Assembly: GCA_036009005.1 (NCBI GenBank)
Contig: DASYMP010000277.1
Coordinates: 1-20,146, forward strand
DNA length: 20,146 nt
Direction: 5' to 3'
Origin: JACVRW01 sp036009005
GTDB lineage: Bacteria > Actinomycetota > Thermoleophilia > Solirubrobacterales > Thermoleophilaceae
In this document: positions 1 through 6,855 of the stretch, in pieces
How positions within the stretch are numbered: the first letter of the stretch is position 1
Layout of the letters: each line of letters opens with the position of its first letter
The notes under the pieces: model-generated
The model's input: only the letters and a program-made list of their open reading frames with translations
Told to the model about the DNA's origin: nothing
The model's database searches: none
Program-made: the position numbers and the translations under genes

Positions 1-1
1 C

Positions 2-310
2 ACCGCGCTCAGCGCGGGCGGCGTGACCGAGGTCACCGCAACAGCGGATCAGGTCACCGCCTTCCTCGCGATGGTCAGGCGAGGTGCGATCCCGGCAGAC
101 CTGCGGACCGCCCTCGGCGCGCTCGGCGTCGGCAGCAGGGACCTCAAGCGGCTGCGTGCCGGGCTACTCGACCAGACCGTGTCATCGGGATCCGGGCCGA
201 CTCTCATCGCACCTCTGAAGGACCCGGCCGGAGCCAAAGAGCTCAGACTCGTGATCTCCCAGCTCTCGAAGTTCTCGAAGCGCGCGCGCCGGCATCCGAT
301 CGCGCGCTGA
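2..310 (+). CDS. C-terminal fragment of an unrecognised protein (5' end outside window)
   Basis: The frame is open from the left edge to a TGA at 308-310. A GTG at 23 could start a 95-residue protein, but the frame continues upstream without a stop, so a truncated larger gene is at least as likely. The visible part is mostly helical, has a basic C-terminus (KFSKRARRHPIAR) and shows no domain I recognise, no membrane segment and no catalytic motif. The stop codon directly abuts the 3' end of the oppositely oriented tRNA-Gly, with no intergenic base. Function unknown; that it is coding rests on frame openness and composition. Confidence 0.5.
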   Translation, partial: TALSAGGVTEVTATADQVTAFLAMVRRGAIPADLRTALGALGVGSRDLKRLRAGLLDQTVSSGSGPTLIAPLKDPAGAKELRLVISQLSKFSKRARRHPIAR

Positions 311-381
311 AGCGGGCGACGGGGATCGAACCCGTACTAAGAGCTTGGAAGGCTCTTGTGCAGCCGTTACACCACGCCCGC
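311..381 (-). tRNA. tRNA-Gly (anticodon UCC)
   Basis: The minus strand folds as a cloverleaf with acceptor GCGGGCG/CGCCCGC, anticodon loop CUUCCAA (anticodon UCC, reading GGA) and T-loop GGGTTCGATCCCC. Discriminator base is U, usual for this isoacceptor, and no CCA is encoded. Its 5' end lies 8 nt after the stop of the phosphotriesterase gene on the same strand. A TAGCCT hexamer at 392-397 (minus), overlapping that stop, sits 10 nt before the tRNA and could be its own -10; otherwise it must be processed from the upstream mRNA. Confidence 0.95.
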
Positions 382-389
382 GTGGCGAC

Positions 390-1340
390 CTAGGCTAGCC
401 AACGCTTCGGATTCTCGACCATCATCTGGTCGAGCTGCTCGTCGCTCATCCCGCGCTCCTTCAGCTCCGGGATGACCTGCTCGAACAAAAAGGTCATGCT
501 CCAGTTCGGCGCCGCCGCGGCCTGCATCTGCTCTGCCACCTCGGGCGTGAACCAGTCAAGCGTCGAGCACCAGTCCTGAGAGAGGAACATGCGGTCGGCG
601 TGGCCCTTCTCGAGCAGGGCGAGCACGGTCGCCTGCCGCTTCTCGGTGGGCAGGTAGATGTCCAGTCCGTAGCGGTCCATCCCGATCCAGCAGCCGGTGT
701 CGAGGAGTCGCTCGATGTAGTCGAGGTCGTCGGTGTCGCCGGTATGGGCCACCTGGACCTTCGCCGGGTCGACCCCCTCGTCGGCGAAGACGCGCATCTG
801 CTCGAGCCCGGTGGCGCTCGCCGGCTGCGAGTGGGCCATGATCGGGCGGCCGGTCTGCTTCGACGCGCGCGCGGCGGCGCGGTGGACCTTCTCGACGTTC
901 GGCGTCATTCCGGGCGCGTCGGCGGCGCACTTGATGAACGCGGCCTTGATGCCGGTGCCCTGGATGCCGTTCTCGATGTCGTGGACGAAGATCTCCGCGA
1001 GCTGGTCCTCGTTGCGGTTCATGAGCGACTGAGGCAGGTGGTCGTACGTGTAGACCCCGGTCGCGAGCACCACGTTCAGCCCGCTCTCGTCCGCCACCCG
1101 CTTGCTGAAGGCGGCGTCGCGGTGGAGGAACATCGCGCTCGGCTCGACGATCGTCTGGACGCCGTGGCCCCTGACGCCGTTCGCGTCGGCCATCGCGGCC
1201 TCCCACTCGGCATCCTCGTCGTAGAGGTGCGGGAACTGGAAGCGGGTGGCCTCGTCGGTGGCGCGGAAATGCTCGTGGATGAGCGTGAGCCCGAGCTCAT
1301 CGAGCTCCAGCGGCCCGTTGACTGTCTCGACGGTGGCCAC
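390..1340 (-). CDS. Phosphotriesterase-family (amidohydrolase superfamily) metallohydrolase
   Basis: A 316-residue TIM-barrel metal hydrolase of the phosphotriesterase/PTE-homology family, whose members act as lactonases or esterases. All expected binuclear metal ligands are visible: HEH at residues 22-24, Lys137 (IKAAFIKCA, the carbamylated lysine), His170 (IMAHSQP), His199 (VAHTGDTDD) and Asp256 (LSQDWC). Start chosen at GTG 1340, because the family N-terminus is of the form 'VETVNGPLELDELG'. The same frame stays open upstream to 1610, but that part is the shadow of the small membrane gene at 1345-1599. It lies 4 nt after that gene and is probably cotranscribed with it. No signal peptide is seen, so it is probably cytosolic. 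The substrate cannot be told from sequence; organophosphate hydrolysis should not be assumed. Confidence 0.88.
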   Translation of the reverse strand: MATVETVNGPLELDELGLTLIHEHFRATDEATRFQFPHLYDEDAEWEAAMADANGVRGHGVQTIVEPSAMFLHRDAAFSKRVADESGLNVVLATGVYTYDHLPQSLMNRNEDQLAEIFVHDIENGIQGTGIKAAFIKCAADAPGMTPNVEKVHRAAARASKQTGRPIMAHSQPASATGLEQMRVFADEGVDPAKVQVAHTGDTDDLDYIERLLDTGCWIGMDRYGLDIYLPTEKRQATVLALLEKGHADRMFLSQDWCSTLDWFTPEVAEQMQAAAAPNWSMTFLFEQVIPELKERGMSDEQLDQMMVENPKRWLA

Positions 1341-1344
1341 GCCG

Positions 1345-1599
1345 CTAGGCGTAACGGGGATGGTCGCTCTGCTCGCGGCTGCGAGCGTCGATGAGCGTCC
1401 CGACGACGATCCCGACCGCGGTGATGACGAGCGCGACGACCAGTCGCAGCAGGATCGACGCATCGACCCCGTCCTGAAGGATCGCCGCCAGAGCGAGCAG
1501 CAGCGGGAACACGAACGGAACCCAGCGCCACTTGGGCGGCGCGGCATAGCCGAAGCCGAGGCCGGCCAGGAAGAACAGGACGTAGGCGGTGATCCCCAC
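1345..1599 (-). CDS. Small integral membrane protein, unknown function
   Basis: An 84-residue protein with three predicted membrane helices (about 3-19, 25-42 and 50-70) and a short polar C-terminal tail. GTG 1599 was chosen because it directly precedes the first helix (GITAYVLFFLAGLGFG) and has GGAAGGG about 12 nt upstream. A longer reading would run into the tRNA-Trp. The stop lies 4 nt before the phosphotriesterase start, so the two genes are likely one transcript. I recognise no family. Alternating hydrophobic segments and normal codon use make it more likely real than the overlapping frame. Confidence 0.65.
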   Translation of the reverse strand: MGITAYVLFFLAGLGFGYAAPPKWRWVPFVFPLLLALAAILQDGVDASILLRLVVALVITAVGIVVGTLIDARSREQSDHPRYA

Positions 1600-1643
1600 G
1601 GCCGGTTCATTCCCTTCCGGGCGGAACTCGAACCACGTGTCAG

Positions 1644-1717
1644 CGGGGCAGCCAGGACTCGAACCTGGAATCACCGGTTTTGGAGACCGGGGCGTTAACC
1701 AATTCTGCTACTGCCCC
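1644..1717 (-). tRNA. tRNA-Trp (anticodon CCA)
   Basis: Acceptor GGGGCAG/CTGCCCC, anticodon stem CCGGU/ACCGG around loop CUCCAAA (anticodon CCA), T-loop AGGTTCGAGTCCT and discriminator G, as expected for tRNA-Trp. The 3' CCA is not encoded. In many bacteria this gene sits directly upstream of secE-nusG; here the next gene is the small membrane protein. Confidence 0.96.
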
Positions 1718-1725
1718 CGCCGGTG

Positions 1726-1731
1726 ATCGTA
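1726..1731 (-). promoter_or_regulatory. Candidate -10 box of tRNA-Trp
   Basis: The minus strand reads TACGAT (TAnnnT) with 8 nt before the mature 5' end of tRNA-Trp. No convincing -35 was found. Confidence 0.4.
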
Positions 1732-1813
1732 GCGTCAGCTTTCCTCGCAGCGATGCCCGAGCGGGGGCCGCTGGCCCAGCGCGAACGTGAGCGCGAGGCG
1801 CACATCTGCGGAG

Positions 1814-1898
1814 TGCGGGCGGAGGGAATCGAACCCCCACGGCCTTTCGGCCACGAGCACCTAAAGCTCGCGTGTCTACCTAGTTCCACCACGCCCGC
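1814..1898 (-). tRNA. tRNA-Leu (anticodon UAG)
   Basis: A class II tRNA of 85 nt with a long variable arm (GTGGCCGAAAGGCCGT region), acceptor GCGGGCG/CGCCCGC, anticodon stem CGAGC/GCUCG around UUUAGGU (anticodon UAG, reading CUA), and discriminator A as in all tRNA-Leu. The 96 nt between it and tRNA-Trp hold no gene I can support. Confidence 0.96.
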
Positions 1899-1929
1899 GG
1901 AAACGGCGCAAGAAACGCCGTGGCCAGGG

Positions 1930-1935
1930 TATTGT
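1930..1935 (+). promoter_or_regulatory. Candidate -10 box for the membrane protein at 1943
   Basis: TATTGT lies 7 nt before ATG 1943, the spacing expected for a leaderless transcript. This favours ATG 1943 over GTG 1934, which would overlap the box. Confidence 0.45.
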
Positions 1936-1942
1936 GACCGCG

Positions 1943-2443
1943 ATGGCCGACACCGTCCTCGTTCATCCCAACAGGGACAAGGCAGAGTCGAAGGCCACGA
2001 AGGCCGTGGTGATCCTGCTGCTCGTGACGAGCGCCGTCCTGATCCTCGTGATCACGATCGGCGGATGGGCCGAGCTTCAGGGCATGGAGATCGTCTCGAT
2101 CGGCTACGCGCTGCTCTACCTGGTGATGGCGTACTTCGTGAGCAGGTGGAACCGCGGGGTGCTTCCGGTCGCCGCCGGATTGGCAGTCCTGTTCGCCGTC
2201 GTGGCCGCGGTGGCCGGGCCGGCGTGGTTCGACCGCGACAAGGCCGGCTTCGCCGACCCCGCGCTCGAGCCCTCGATCCTCGGCCTTCTGACGCTCATCC
2301 TCGTCCCCGTCCAGCTGCTCCTGGTGGCATTCGCGATGCGCGGCTTCCAGCAGCAGTGGAACACGGAGATCGAGGTATCGCGCGACGAGGCCGACCGCTA
2401 CGGCCCGGACGCCCGCGCCGGCGGCGAGCCCCAGCCGGCCTAG
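1943..2443 (+). CDS. Four-helix membrane protein, unknown function
   Basis: A 166-residue protein with a charged N-terminus (MADTVLVHPNRDKAESK), four predicted membrane helices (about 21-43, 50-67, 73-92 and 112-132) and a hydrophilic C-terminal tail carrying acidic and basic residues. An in-frame GTG at 1934 would add three residues; ATG 1943 is preferred because of the TATTGT hexamer 7 nt upstream. It stands alone between divergent tRNA-Leu(UAG) and co-oriented tRNA-Leu(CAA). No catalytic motif or named domain is recognised. The hydrophobicity pattern makes coding likely; function is unknown. Confidence 0.75.
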   Translation: MADTVLVHPNRDKAESKATKAVVILLLVTSAVLILVITIGGWAELQGMEIVSIGYALLYLVMAYFVSRWNRGVLPVAAGLAVLFAVVAAVAGPAWFDRDKAGFADPALEPSILGLLTLILVPVQLLLVAFAMRGFQQQWNTEIEVSRDEADRYGPDARAGGEPQPA

Positions 2444-2464
2444 TCGCGCCGCCTGCGCTGCGCC

Positions 2465-2470
2465 TACCAT
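2465..2470 (+). promoter_or_regulatory. Candidate -10 box of tRNA-Leu(CAA)
   Basis: TACCAT lies 10 nt before the mature 5' end of the tRNA, in the short gap after the membrane-protein gene. No clear -35 was found. Confidence 0.4.
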
Positions 2471-2480
2471 TGGTTCGCGC

Positions 2481-2563
2481 GCCCGGGTGGCGGAACGGCA
2501 TACGCGATCGACTCAAAATCGATTGCCCGAAAGGGCGTGTGGGTTCGAATCCCACCCCGGGCA
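2481..2563 (+). tRNA. tRNA-Leu (anticodon CAA)
   Basis: A class II tRNA of 83 nt: acceptor GCCCGGG/CCCGGGC, anticodon stem AUCGA/UCGAU around CUCAAAA (anticodon CAA, reading UUG), variable arm GCCCGAAAGGGC, T-loop GGGTTCGAATCCC and discriminator A. No CCA is encoded. Confidence 0.96.
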
Positions 2564-2611
2564 TTTCCGACGGCCGCACGTCCGCCCGCCGTGGTTGGAA
2601 CAACTCGATTG

Positions 2612-2666
2612 CCCGAGGTGGCAACGAAATCTGACCGCATGCGCCTGATTTATGCCCCACCTCGGG
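2612..2666 (+). repeat. Nested inverted repeat downstream of tRNA-Leu(CAA)
   Basis: A perfect 10-bp outer stem (CCCGAGGTGG at 2612-2621 with CCACCTCGGG at 2657-2666) encloses an inner 5-bp stem (AAATC 2627-2631 with GATTT 2647-2651), so a 55-nt structured element can form. It may end the tRNA transcript or be a small RNA. The run GCAACGAAATCTGA is AT-richer than its surroundings. There is no U-tract after it. Confidence 0.5.
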
Positions 2667-2690
2667 AAAGACGGCGCGCGGGCCGCGCCC

Positions 2691-2705
2691 GGGCGGGCGG
2701 GCGGG
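2691..2705 (+). other. G-quadruplex-type motif
   Basis: GGGCGGGCGGGCGGG: four G3 runs separated by single C loops, about 50 nt before the start of the M28-like gene. The sequence fits the canonical G4 pattern with the shortest possible loops; formation in the cell is inference. Confidence 0.6.
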
Positions 2706-2754
2706 CCCGAAGGCGTAGTGGTTGCGGATCGCGGCTGAAGGGCATACTCCGGCC

Positions 2755-3795
2755 GTGATCGACGCGTTCGCCGAAGCGGAGGCGCTCGTCGACGAGTTCG
2801 GGCCGCGGGCTCCGGGCTCCGATTCGGAGCGGCGGGCGGGGCGGCATCTCGCCGGGCGGCTCGAGGGGCTTGGGCGCGAGGTGGAGATCGAGTCGTTCTC
2901 GGTCTGGCCCGGCTGGGCGGCCGGCTATGCGCTGAACCTCGTCCTGGCGGTGATCGGAAGCGTGCTGGCCGTGTCGAGCGCGAAGCTCGGCACCGGGCTC
3001 GTCCTCGCCGCGACGGTCCTCACCTTCCTCGACCTCGCGGGCATCGCGCCCACCACGCGCAGGCTGTTCGGCCGGCGGGCGTCGCAGAACGTCGTCTCCT
3101 GGGGCGACCGCGACATGGCGGGCGCGCTCATCCTCGTCGCGCACTGCGACACGGGGCCGGTGCGCACACGTCCGCTCCGCCCGATGTTCCTCGCGCTGCT
3201 CGTGCTGCTCGCCTGCTGCGTGCTCCGCGCGGCCGGCATGAGCGGCACCGCGCTCACCGTCATCCAGTTCATCCCGACGGTGGCGCTGATCGTCTACGTG
3301 GCGCTGCTGTTCGACATCGCCCTCTCCCCCGCCGGCGCGGGTGAGAACGACAACGCCTCCGGCGCGGGGCTGGTGCTCCGGCTCGCGGAGCGGCTCGACG
3401 GCGAGCTCGACTACTTCGGCGTCCACGTGCTCTTCACCGGCTCGCAGAAGGCGATGGCCCAGGGCATGCGCGCGTTCCTCAAGGCGCACCGCAAAGAGCT
3501 GAAGCCGAGCGACACCGTGGTGCTGAACGTCCACGCCGCCGGCGGCGGCGAGGTGCGGCTCACGAAGAAGGAGGGCCCGCTGCTCGGCGTCCGCTCGCAC
3601 CCGAGGCTGGTCGACGCGGCCGACGTCGACACGGTCACGCTCCGCGAGCCGACCGACGGCTACGCCGCGGGCTCGGCGCGGCTCCCCTCGATCACCGTCA
3701 CCGGCACCGACGACCGTCTCGAGGAGGACACGCTCGCCGCGGCCGAGGAGGTCTGCGCCGGAATCGTCGAGGCGATCGACGAGGAGCTCAGCTAG
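2755..3795 (+). CDS. Membrane-embedded M28-like protein lacking catalytic residues
   Basis: A 346-residue protein resembling zinc aminopeptidases of family M28 with four membrane helices inserted (about 54-72, 79-97, 143-160 and 167-189). The first metal motif VAHCDTG (His130, Asp132) and the bridging-Asp motif GENDNASGAG (Asp199) are present. The Glu-Glu pair that carries the general base and a zinc ligand is replaced by Gln-Lys in TGSQKAMAQGM (231-232), and no C-terminal His ligand is seen near GTDDRLEEDTL. It is therefore probably not an active M28 peptidase. Start GTG 2755 was chosen because CATACT lies 6 nt upstream (leaderless pattern); a TTG at 2722 would add 11 residues. Its stop overlaps the end of the convergent acetoacetyl-CoA synthetase gene by 8 nt. 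Confidence 0.75.
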   Translation: MIDAFAEAEALVDEFGPRAPGSDSERRAGRHLAGRLEGLGREVEIESFSVWPGWAAGYALNLVLAVIGSVLAVSSAKLGTGLVLAATVLTFLDLAGIAPTTRRLFGRRASQNVVSWGDRDMAGALILVAHCDTGPVRTRPLRPMFLALLVLLACCVLRAAGMSGTALTVIQFIPTVALIVYVALLFDIALSPAGAGENDNASGAGLVLRLAERLDGELDYFGVHVLFTGSQKAMAQGMRAFLKAHRKELKPSDTVVLNVHAAGGGEVRLTKKEGPLLGVRSHPRLVDAADVDTVTLREPTDGYAAGSARLPSITVTGTDDRLEEDTLAAAEEVCAGIVEAIDEELS

Positions 3796-5641
3796 CCGGC
3801 TTCGCGCTGAAGTCGGCGATCCAGTCGAGCGCCTCGGGGTTCGCGAGCGAGTCGCGGCTCGCGGCGCTCTCCGGCGCCGCCCCCAGCAGGATCTTCTTCA
3901 CCGGCACCTCGAGCTTCTTGTTCGAGAGCGTGCGCGGCACCTCCGGGATGCGCACGATCCGGTTGGGCACGTGTCGCGGCGAGCAGTGCTCGCGGATGCG
4001 GCGGCGGATATCGCCCACCACCTCGTCGGTCAGCTCGTCGCGCAGCACCACGAACAGGATCATCTCGTCCTGGACGTCCACCACCAGGCTGTCGAGCACC
4101 TCCGGCGCGCCCTCCACCGCGCTGTAGATCTCGCTCGTCCCCATCCGCACGCCGCCGCGGTTGATCGTGGAATCGGAGCGCCCGTAGATCACCGCGGTGC
4201 CGCGCTCGGTGATCTTGATCCAGTCGCCGTGGCGCCACACCCCGGGGAACATCTCGAAGTAGCTCGTGCGGTAGCGCTCCCCGTCCTCGTCGTTCCAGAA
4301 GTAGATCGGCATCGACGGCATCGGCTGGGTGATGACGAGCTCGCCCACCTCGTCGACGAGCGGGCGGCCGTCCTCGCTCCACGCCTCCACGGCGGCGCCG
4401 AGGCAGCGCGCCTGGAGCTCCCCCGCGTGCACCGGCAGGATCGGGCAGGCGCCGACGAACGCGGTGCAGAGGTCCGTGCCGCCGCTGGTTGAGAAGAGCC
4501 AGACGTCGGGGAACCGCTCGTAGACCCACTCGAAGCCCTCGACCGGCAGCGGCGACCCGGTCGACCCGATGCTCCGCAGCGCGGGCAGCTCGGGCGGCTC
4601 GACGCCCGCCTTCATCGACGCGGTGATGAACCCCGCGCTCGTCCCGAAGGTCGTGACACCGGCCTCGCGCGCGAACTCCCAGAGCCGCTCCGGGTCCGGC
4701 TGCCCGTCGTACAGCACGATCGCCGCGCCCGCGAGCAGGCTGCCGACCAGGAAGTTCCACATCATCCAACCGGTCGTCGTGAACCAGAAGAAGCGGTCGC
4801 CGGGGCTGAGATCGCTGTGGAGCCGCGCCTTCTTCATGTGCTCGAGCAGGATCCCGCCCTGCCCCTGGACGATCGCCTTCGGCAGCCCCGTCGTGCCGGA
4901 CGAGTACAGGACCCAGAGCGGATGGTCGAACGGCAGCGGCTCGAAGCTCAGCGAGGCCGGCTCCGAGAGCAGCTCGCCCCACCCGCCCGGCACCATCACG
5001 GTGTGCTCGATCGACGGGATCGCGGCCACGATCTCCGCCACCCGCTCACGCCTGTCGAAGTCCTTGCCGCCGTAGCGGTAGCCGTCGGTCGCGATCAGCA
5101 CCTTGGGCTCGATCTGCTTGAAGCGATCGACGACGGTCGGCGTGCCGAACTCGGGCGCGCAGCTCGACCAGACCGCTCCGATGCTCGCGCACGCGAGGAA
5201 GGCCACGACGGTCTCGGGCACATTCGGCATGTAGGCGGCCACGCGGTCGCCGCGTTCCACGCCGAGGCGGCGCAGGCCGGCCGCGCAGCGCGCCACCTGG
5301 TCGGCCAGATCGTCCCAGCTGAGCTCGGCCAGCTCCTTCGACTCGGAGGCGTGCACGATCGCCACCTCCCCCGGCCGCGCGCCCCGGAAGAGCCGCTCGG
5401 CGTAGTTCAGCGACGCGCCGGGGAACCACTCGGCCCCGGGCATCTCGCGGCCGGCGAGCACGCGCTCGTAGGGCGCGTCGATCTCGAACCAGTCCCAGAG
5501 CGCGCCCCAGAATCCCTCGAGATCCTCGACCGACCAGCGCCACAGCTCGTCGTAGCTCGAGAACCCCCGCGCGCGCATGAAGCGAGACAGCTCGGTGGCG
5601 TCAGGATCCGGCGGCGTCCATAGAAGCTGTCCCTCCCGCAT
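3788..5641 (-). CDS. aacS: Acetoacetyl-CoA synthetase (acetoacetate--CoA ligase)
   Basis: An ANL-superfamily adenylate-forming ligase of 617 residues that activates acetoacetate to acetoacetyl-CoA with ATP and CoA in the cytosol. The N-terminal segment (LSRFMRARGF, DELWRWSVED, LNYAERLF) is the acetyl/acetoacetyl-CoA synthetase extension. Other visible motifs are the P-loop YSSGTTGLPK (246-255), TTTGWMMWN, the hinge region YGRSDSTINRGGVRMG and the C-terminal lysine motif TLSNKKLEVPVKK (catalytic Lys about 575). AacS enzymes are usually about 650 residues, so this is slightly short. ATG 5641 lies inside the 3' end of the upstream MFS gene (41-nt overlap), with a good -10 (TAGAAT) 9 nt before it. 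With HMG-CoA lyase nearby it would recycle acetoacetate from leucine breakdown. Confidence 0.92.
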   Translation of the reverse strand: MREGQLLWTPPDPDATELSRFMRARGFSSYDELWRWSVEDLEGFWGALWDWFEIDAPYERVLAGREMPGAEWFPGASLNYAERLFRGARPGEVAIVHASESKELAELSWDDLADQVARCAAGLRRLGVERGDRVAAYMPNVPETVVAFLACASIGAVWSSCAPEFGTPTVVDRFKQIEPKVLIATDGYRYGGKDFDRRERVAEIVAAIPSIEHTVMVPGGWGELLSEPASLSFEPLPFDHPLWVLYSSGTTGLPKAIVQGQGGILLEHMKKARLHSDLSPGDRFFWFTTTGWMMWNFLVGSLLAGAAIVLYDGQPDPERLWEFAREAGVTTFGTSAGFITASMKAGVEPPELPALRSIGSTGSPLPVEGFEWVYERFPDVWLFSTSGGTDLCTAFVGACPILPVHAGELQARCLGAAVEAWSEDGRPLVDEVGELVITQPMPSMPIYFWNDEDGERYRTSYFEMFPGVWRHGDWIKITERGTAVIYGRSDSTINRGGVRMGTSEIYSAVEGAPEVLDSLVVDVQDEMILFVVLRDELTDEVVGDIRRRIREHCSPRHVPNRIVRIPEVPRTLSNKKLEVPVKKILLGAAPESAASRDSLANPEALDWIADFSAKPAS

Positions 5642-6845
5642 GGCGGCGTGATTCTAGGCGCGCGTTGCGGTCGGTACGGCGGCGGCGCTCGTCGTCGACG
5701 AGCGGAGCGAGCAAACTCCGGGCCACGAGCGGGGTGGCACCCATGACCAGGAACACGGCGTGCCACGAGACAGCGGAGGCGAGCGCGCCCAGGCCCACCG
5801 GGACGCCGGCGGCCACGACGCGCATCGCCGTGTTCTGGATCCCCATCGCCTTGCCCGCCTGGCGCCGTCCCGAGATCTCCGCCGCGGCGGTGAACGACAA
5901 CCCGTTCCAGCTCATCGCCGCCACGCCGCCGGCCATGACGAGCGGCACCGCGGTCGGGCCGCCCACGGCCGCGCCGAGCAACAGCACGCCGGCGACCGTG
6001 GCGAGCCTGCGGAACGGGTCGATGCGCTCGTCGCGCAGGTCCGACCAACGGCCGGCAGACGCGCGCGCGACCGCCGCGCCCACCTGCACGGCGCCGAGCG
6101 CCAGCGCGGCGTGGGCGGCGGTCCAGTGGCGCTCGCCGTACAGGTAGAGCACGAGCAGCGAGGTCACGCCCACCTGTCCGACGATCATCAGCGAGGACGC
6201 GGCGCTCAGGCGCCAGATGCGCGGGTCGCGCGCGGCGTTCGGCGCCGCCGGCGCCGCCGACTCGACCGCCGGGCCGTCGCGCAGCCAGATGGCCGAAGCG
6301 ATCGCCGCGAGCAGCATCACGGCCGCCAGCACGTACAGCGCGGCGTTCACGTTCGTCGCGGCCGCGAGCGGCGGGAGCGTGAACGAGGCGAGCGCCGCGC
6401 CCACGGGCACCGCGGTCTGCCGTAGTCCCAGCGCCAGCCCGCGCTCGTCGCGCGGGAACCATCCGAAGACGGCGCGGCCGCTTGCCGCGATCGCGCTCGA
6501 GCCGAGCAGCCCGGCAAGCGTCATCCACGCGAGCAGGGCGAGATAGCCATCGGAGCGGGCGGCGGCGAACATCGCGACGGCGCCGCCGGCCAGTCCCACC
6601 GCGATCACGGCGCGCTCGCCGCGCCGATCGGAGGCCATGCCCCAGGCGAGGAGCGTCACGACCGTGCCCACCGCGAACGCCGTGAAGACCGCAGTGACCT
6701 GCACGAGCGAGAGGTCGTAGGCGCGCTGGATCGCCGGCGCGAGGGCCGGAAGGCCACCCTGCACGGCCGCGAGCGACGCGGTGGCCGCCGCCCCCACGCC
6801 GAGCACCACCCAGCGGTAGCGCGGCGAAGTGGGCGGTGTGGTCAC
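5601..6845 (-). CDS. MFS transporter
   Basis: A 414-residue major facilitator superfamily permease with about 12 hydrophobic segments. The loop between helices 2 and 3 has the signature GMASDRRGERAV, the helix 4-5 region has GWFPRDERGLALGLRQTAVPVG, and a hydrophilic central loop (GPAVESAAPAAPNAARDPRIWR) divides two six-helix halves. Start GTG 6845 lies 10 nt after the carboxylase stop and just after AGAGGA, so it is cotranscribed with the carboxylase. Its 3' end overlaps aacS. Substrate unknown; the operon suggests a carboxylic acid or acyl precursor of this pathway. It resembles in style the second MFS gene at 9662-10816, also paired with acyl-CoA genes. Confidence 0.88.
   Translation of the reverse strand: MTTPPTSPRYRWVVLGVGAAATASLAAVQGGLPALAPAIQRAYDLSLVQVTAVFTAFAVGTVVTLLAWGMASDRRGERAVIAVGLAGGAVAMFAAARSDGYLALLAWMTLAGLLGSSAIAASGRAVFGWFPRDERGLALGLRQTAVPVGAALASFTLPPLAAATNVNAALYVLAAVMLLAAIASAIWLRDGPAVESAAPAAPNAARDPRIWRLSAASSLMIVGQVGVTSLLVLYLYGERHWTAAHAALALGAVQVGAAVARASAGRWSDLRDERIDPFRRLATVAGVLLLGAAVGGPTAVPLVMAGGVAAMSWNGLSFTAAAEISGRRQAGKAMGIQNTAMRVVAAGVPVGLGALASAVSWHAVFLVMGATPLVARSLLAPLVDDERRRRTDRNARLESRRHAGGTASMDAAGS
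5651..5656 (-). promoter_or_regulatory. Candidate -10 box of aacS inside the MFS gene
   Basis: The minus strand reads TAGAAT, five of six to the TATAAT consensus, 9 nt before ATG 5641. With no Shine-Dalgarno upstream of that ATG, this points to a leaderless internal transcript that would let aacS be expressed apart from the upstream genes. Confidence 0.5.
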
Positions 6846-6855
6846 TCCTCTGAGG

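Noticed and set aside
390..1340. Organophosphate-degrading phosphotriesterase
   Set aside because: The metal ligands define only the family; most members are lactonases or of unknown substrate.
1341..1610. A 90-residue N-terminal extension of the phosphotriesterase-family protein
   Set aside because: It is Ser/Arg-rich low-complexity sequence out of frame with a coherent membrane protein (1345-1599), and the family N-terminus begins at GTG 1340.
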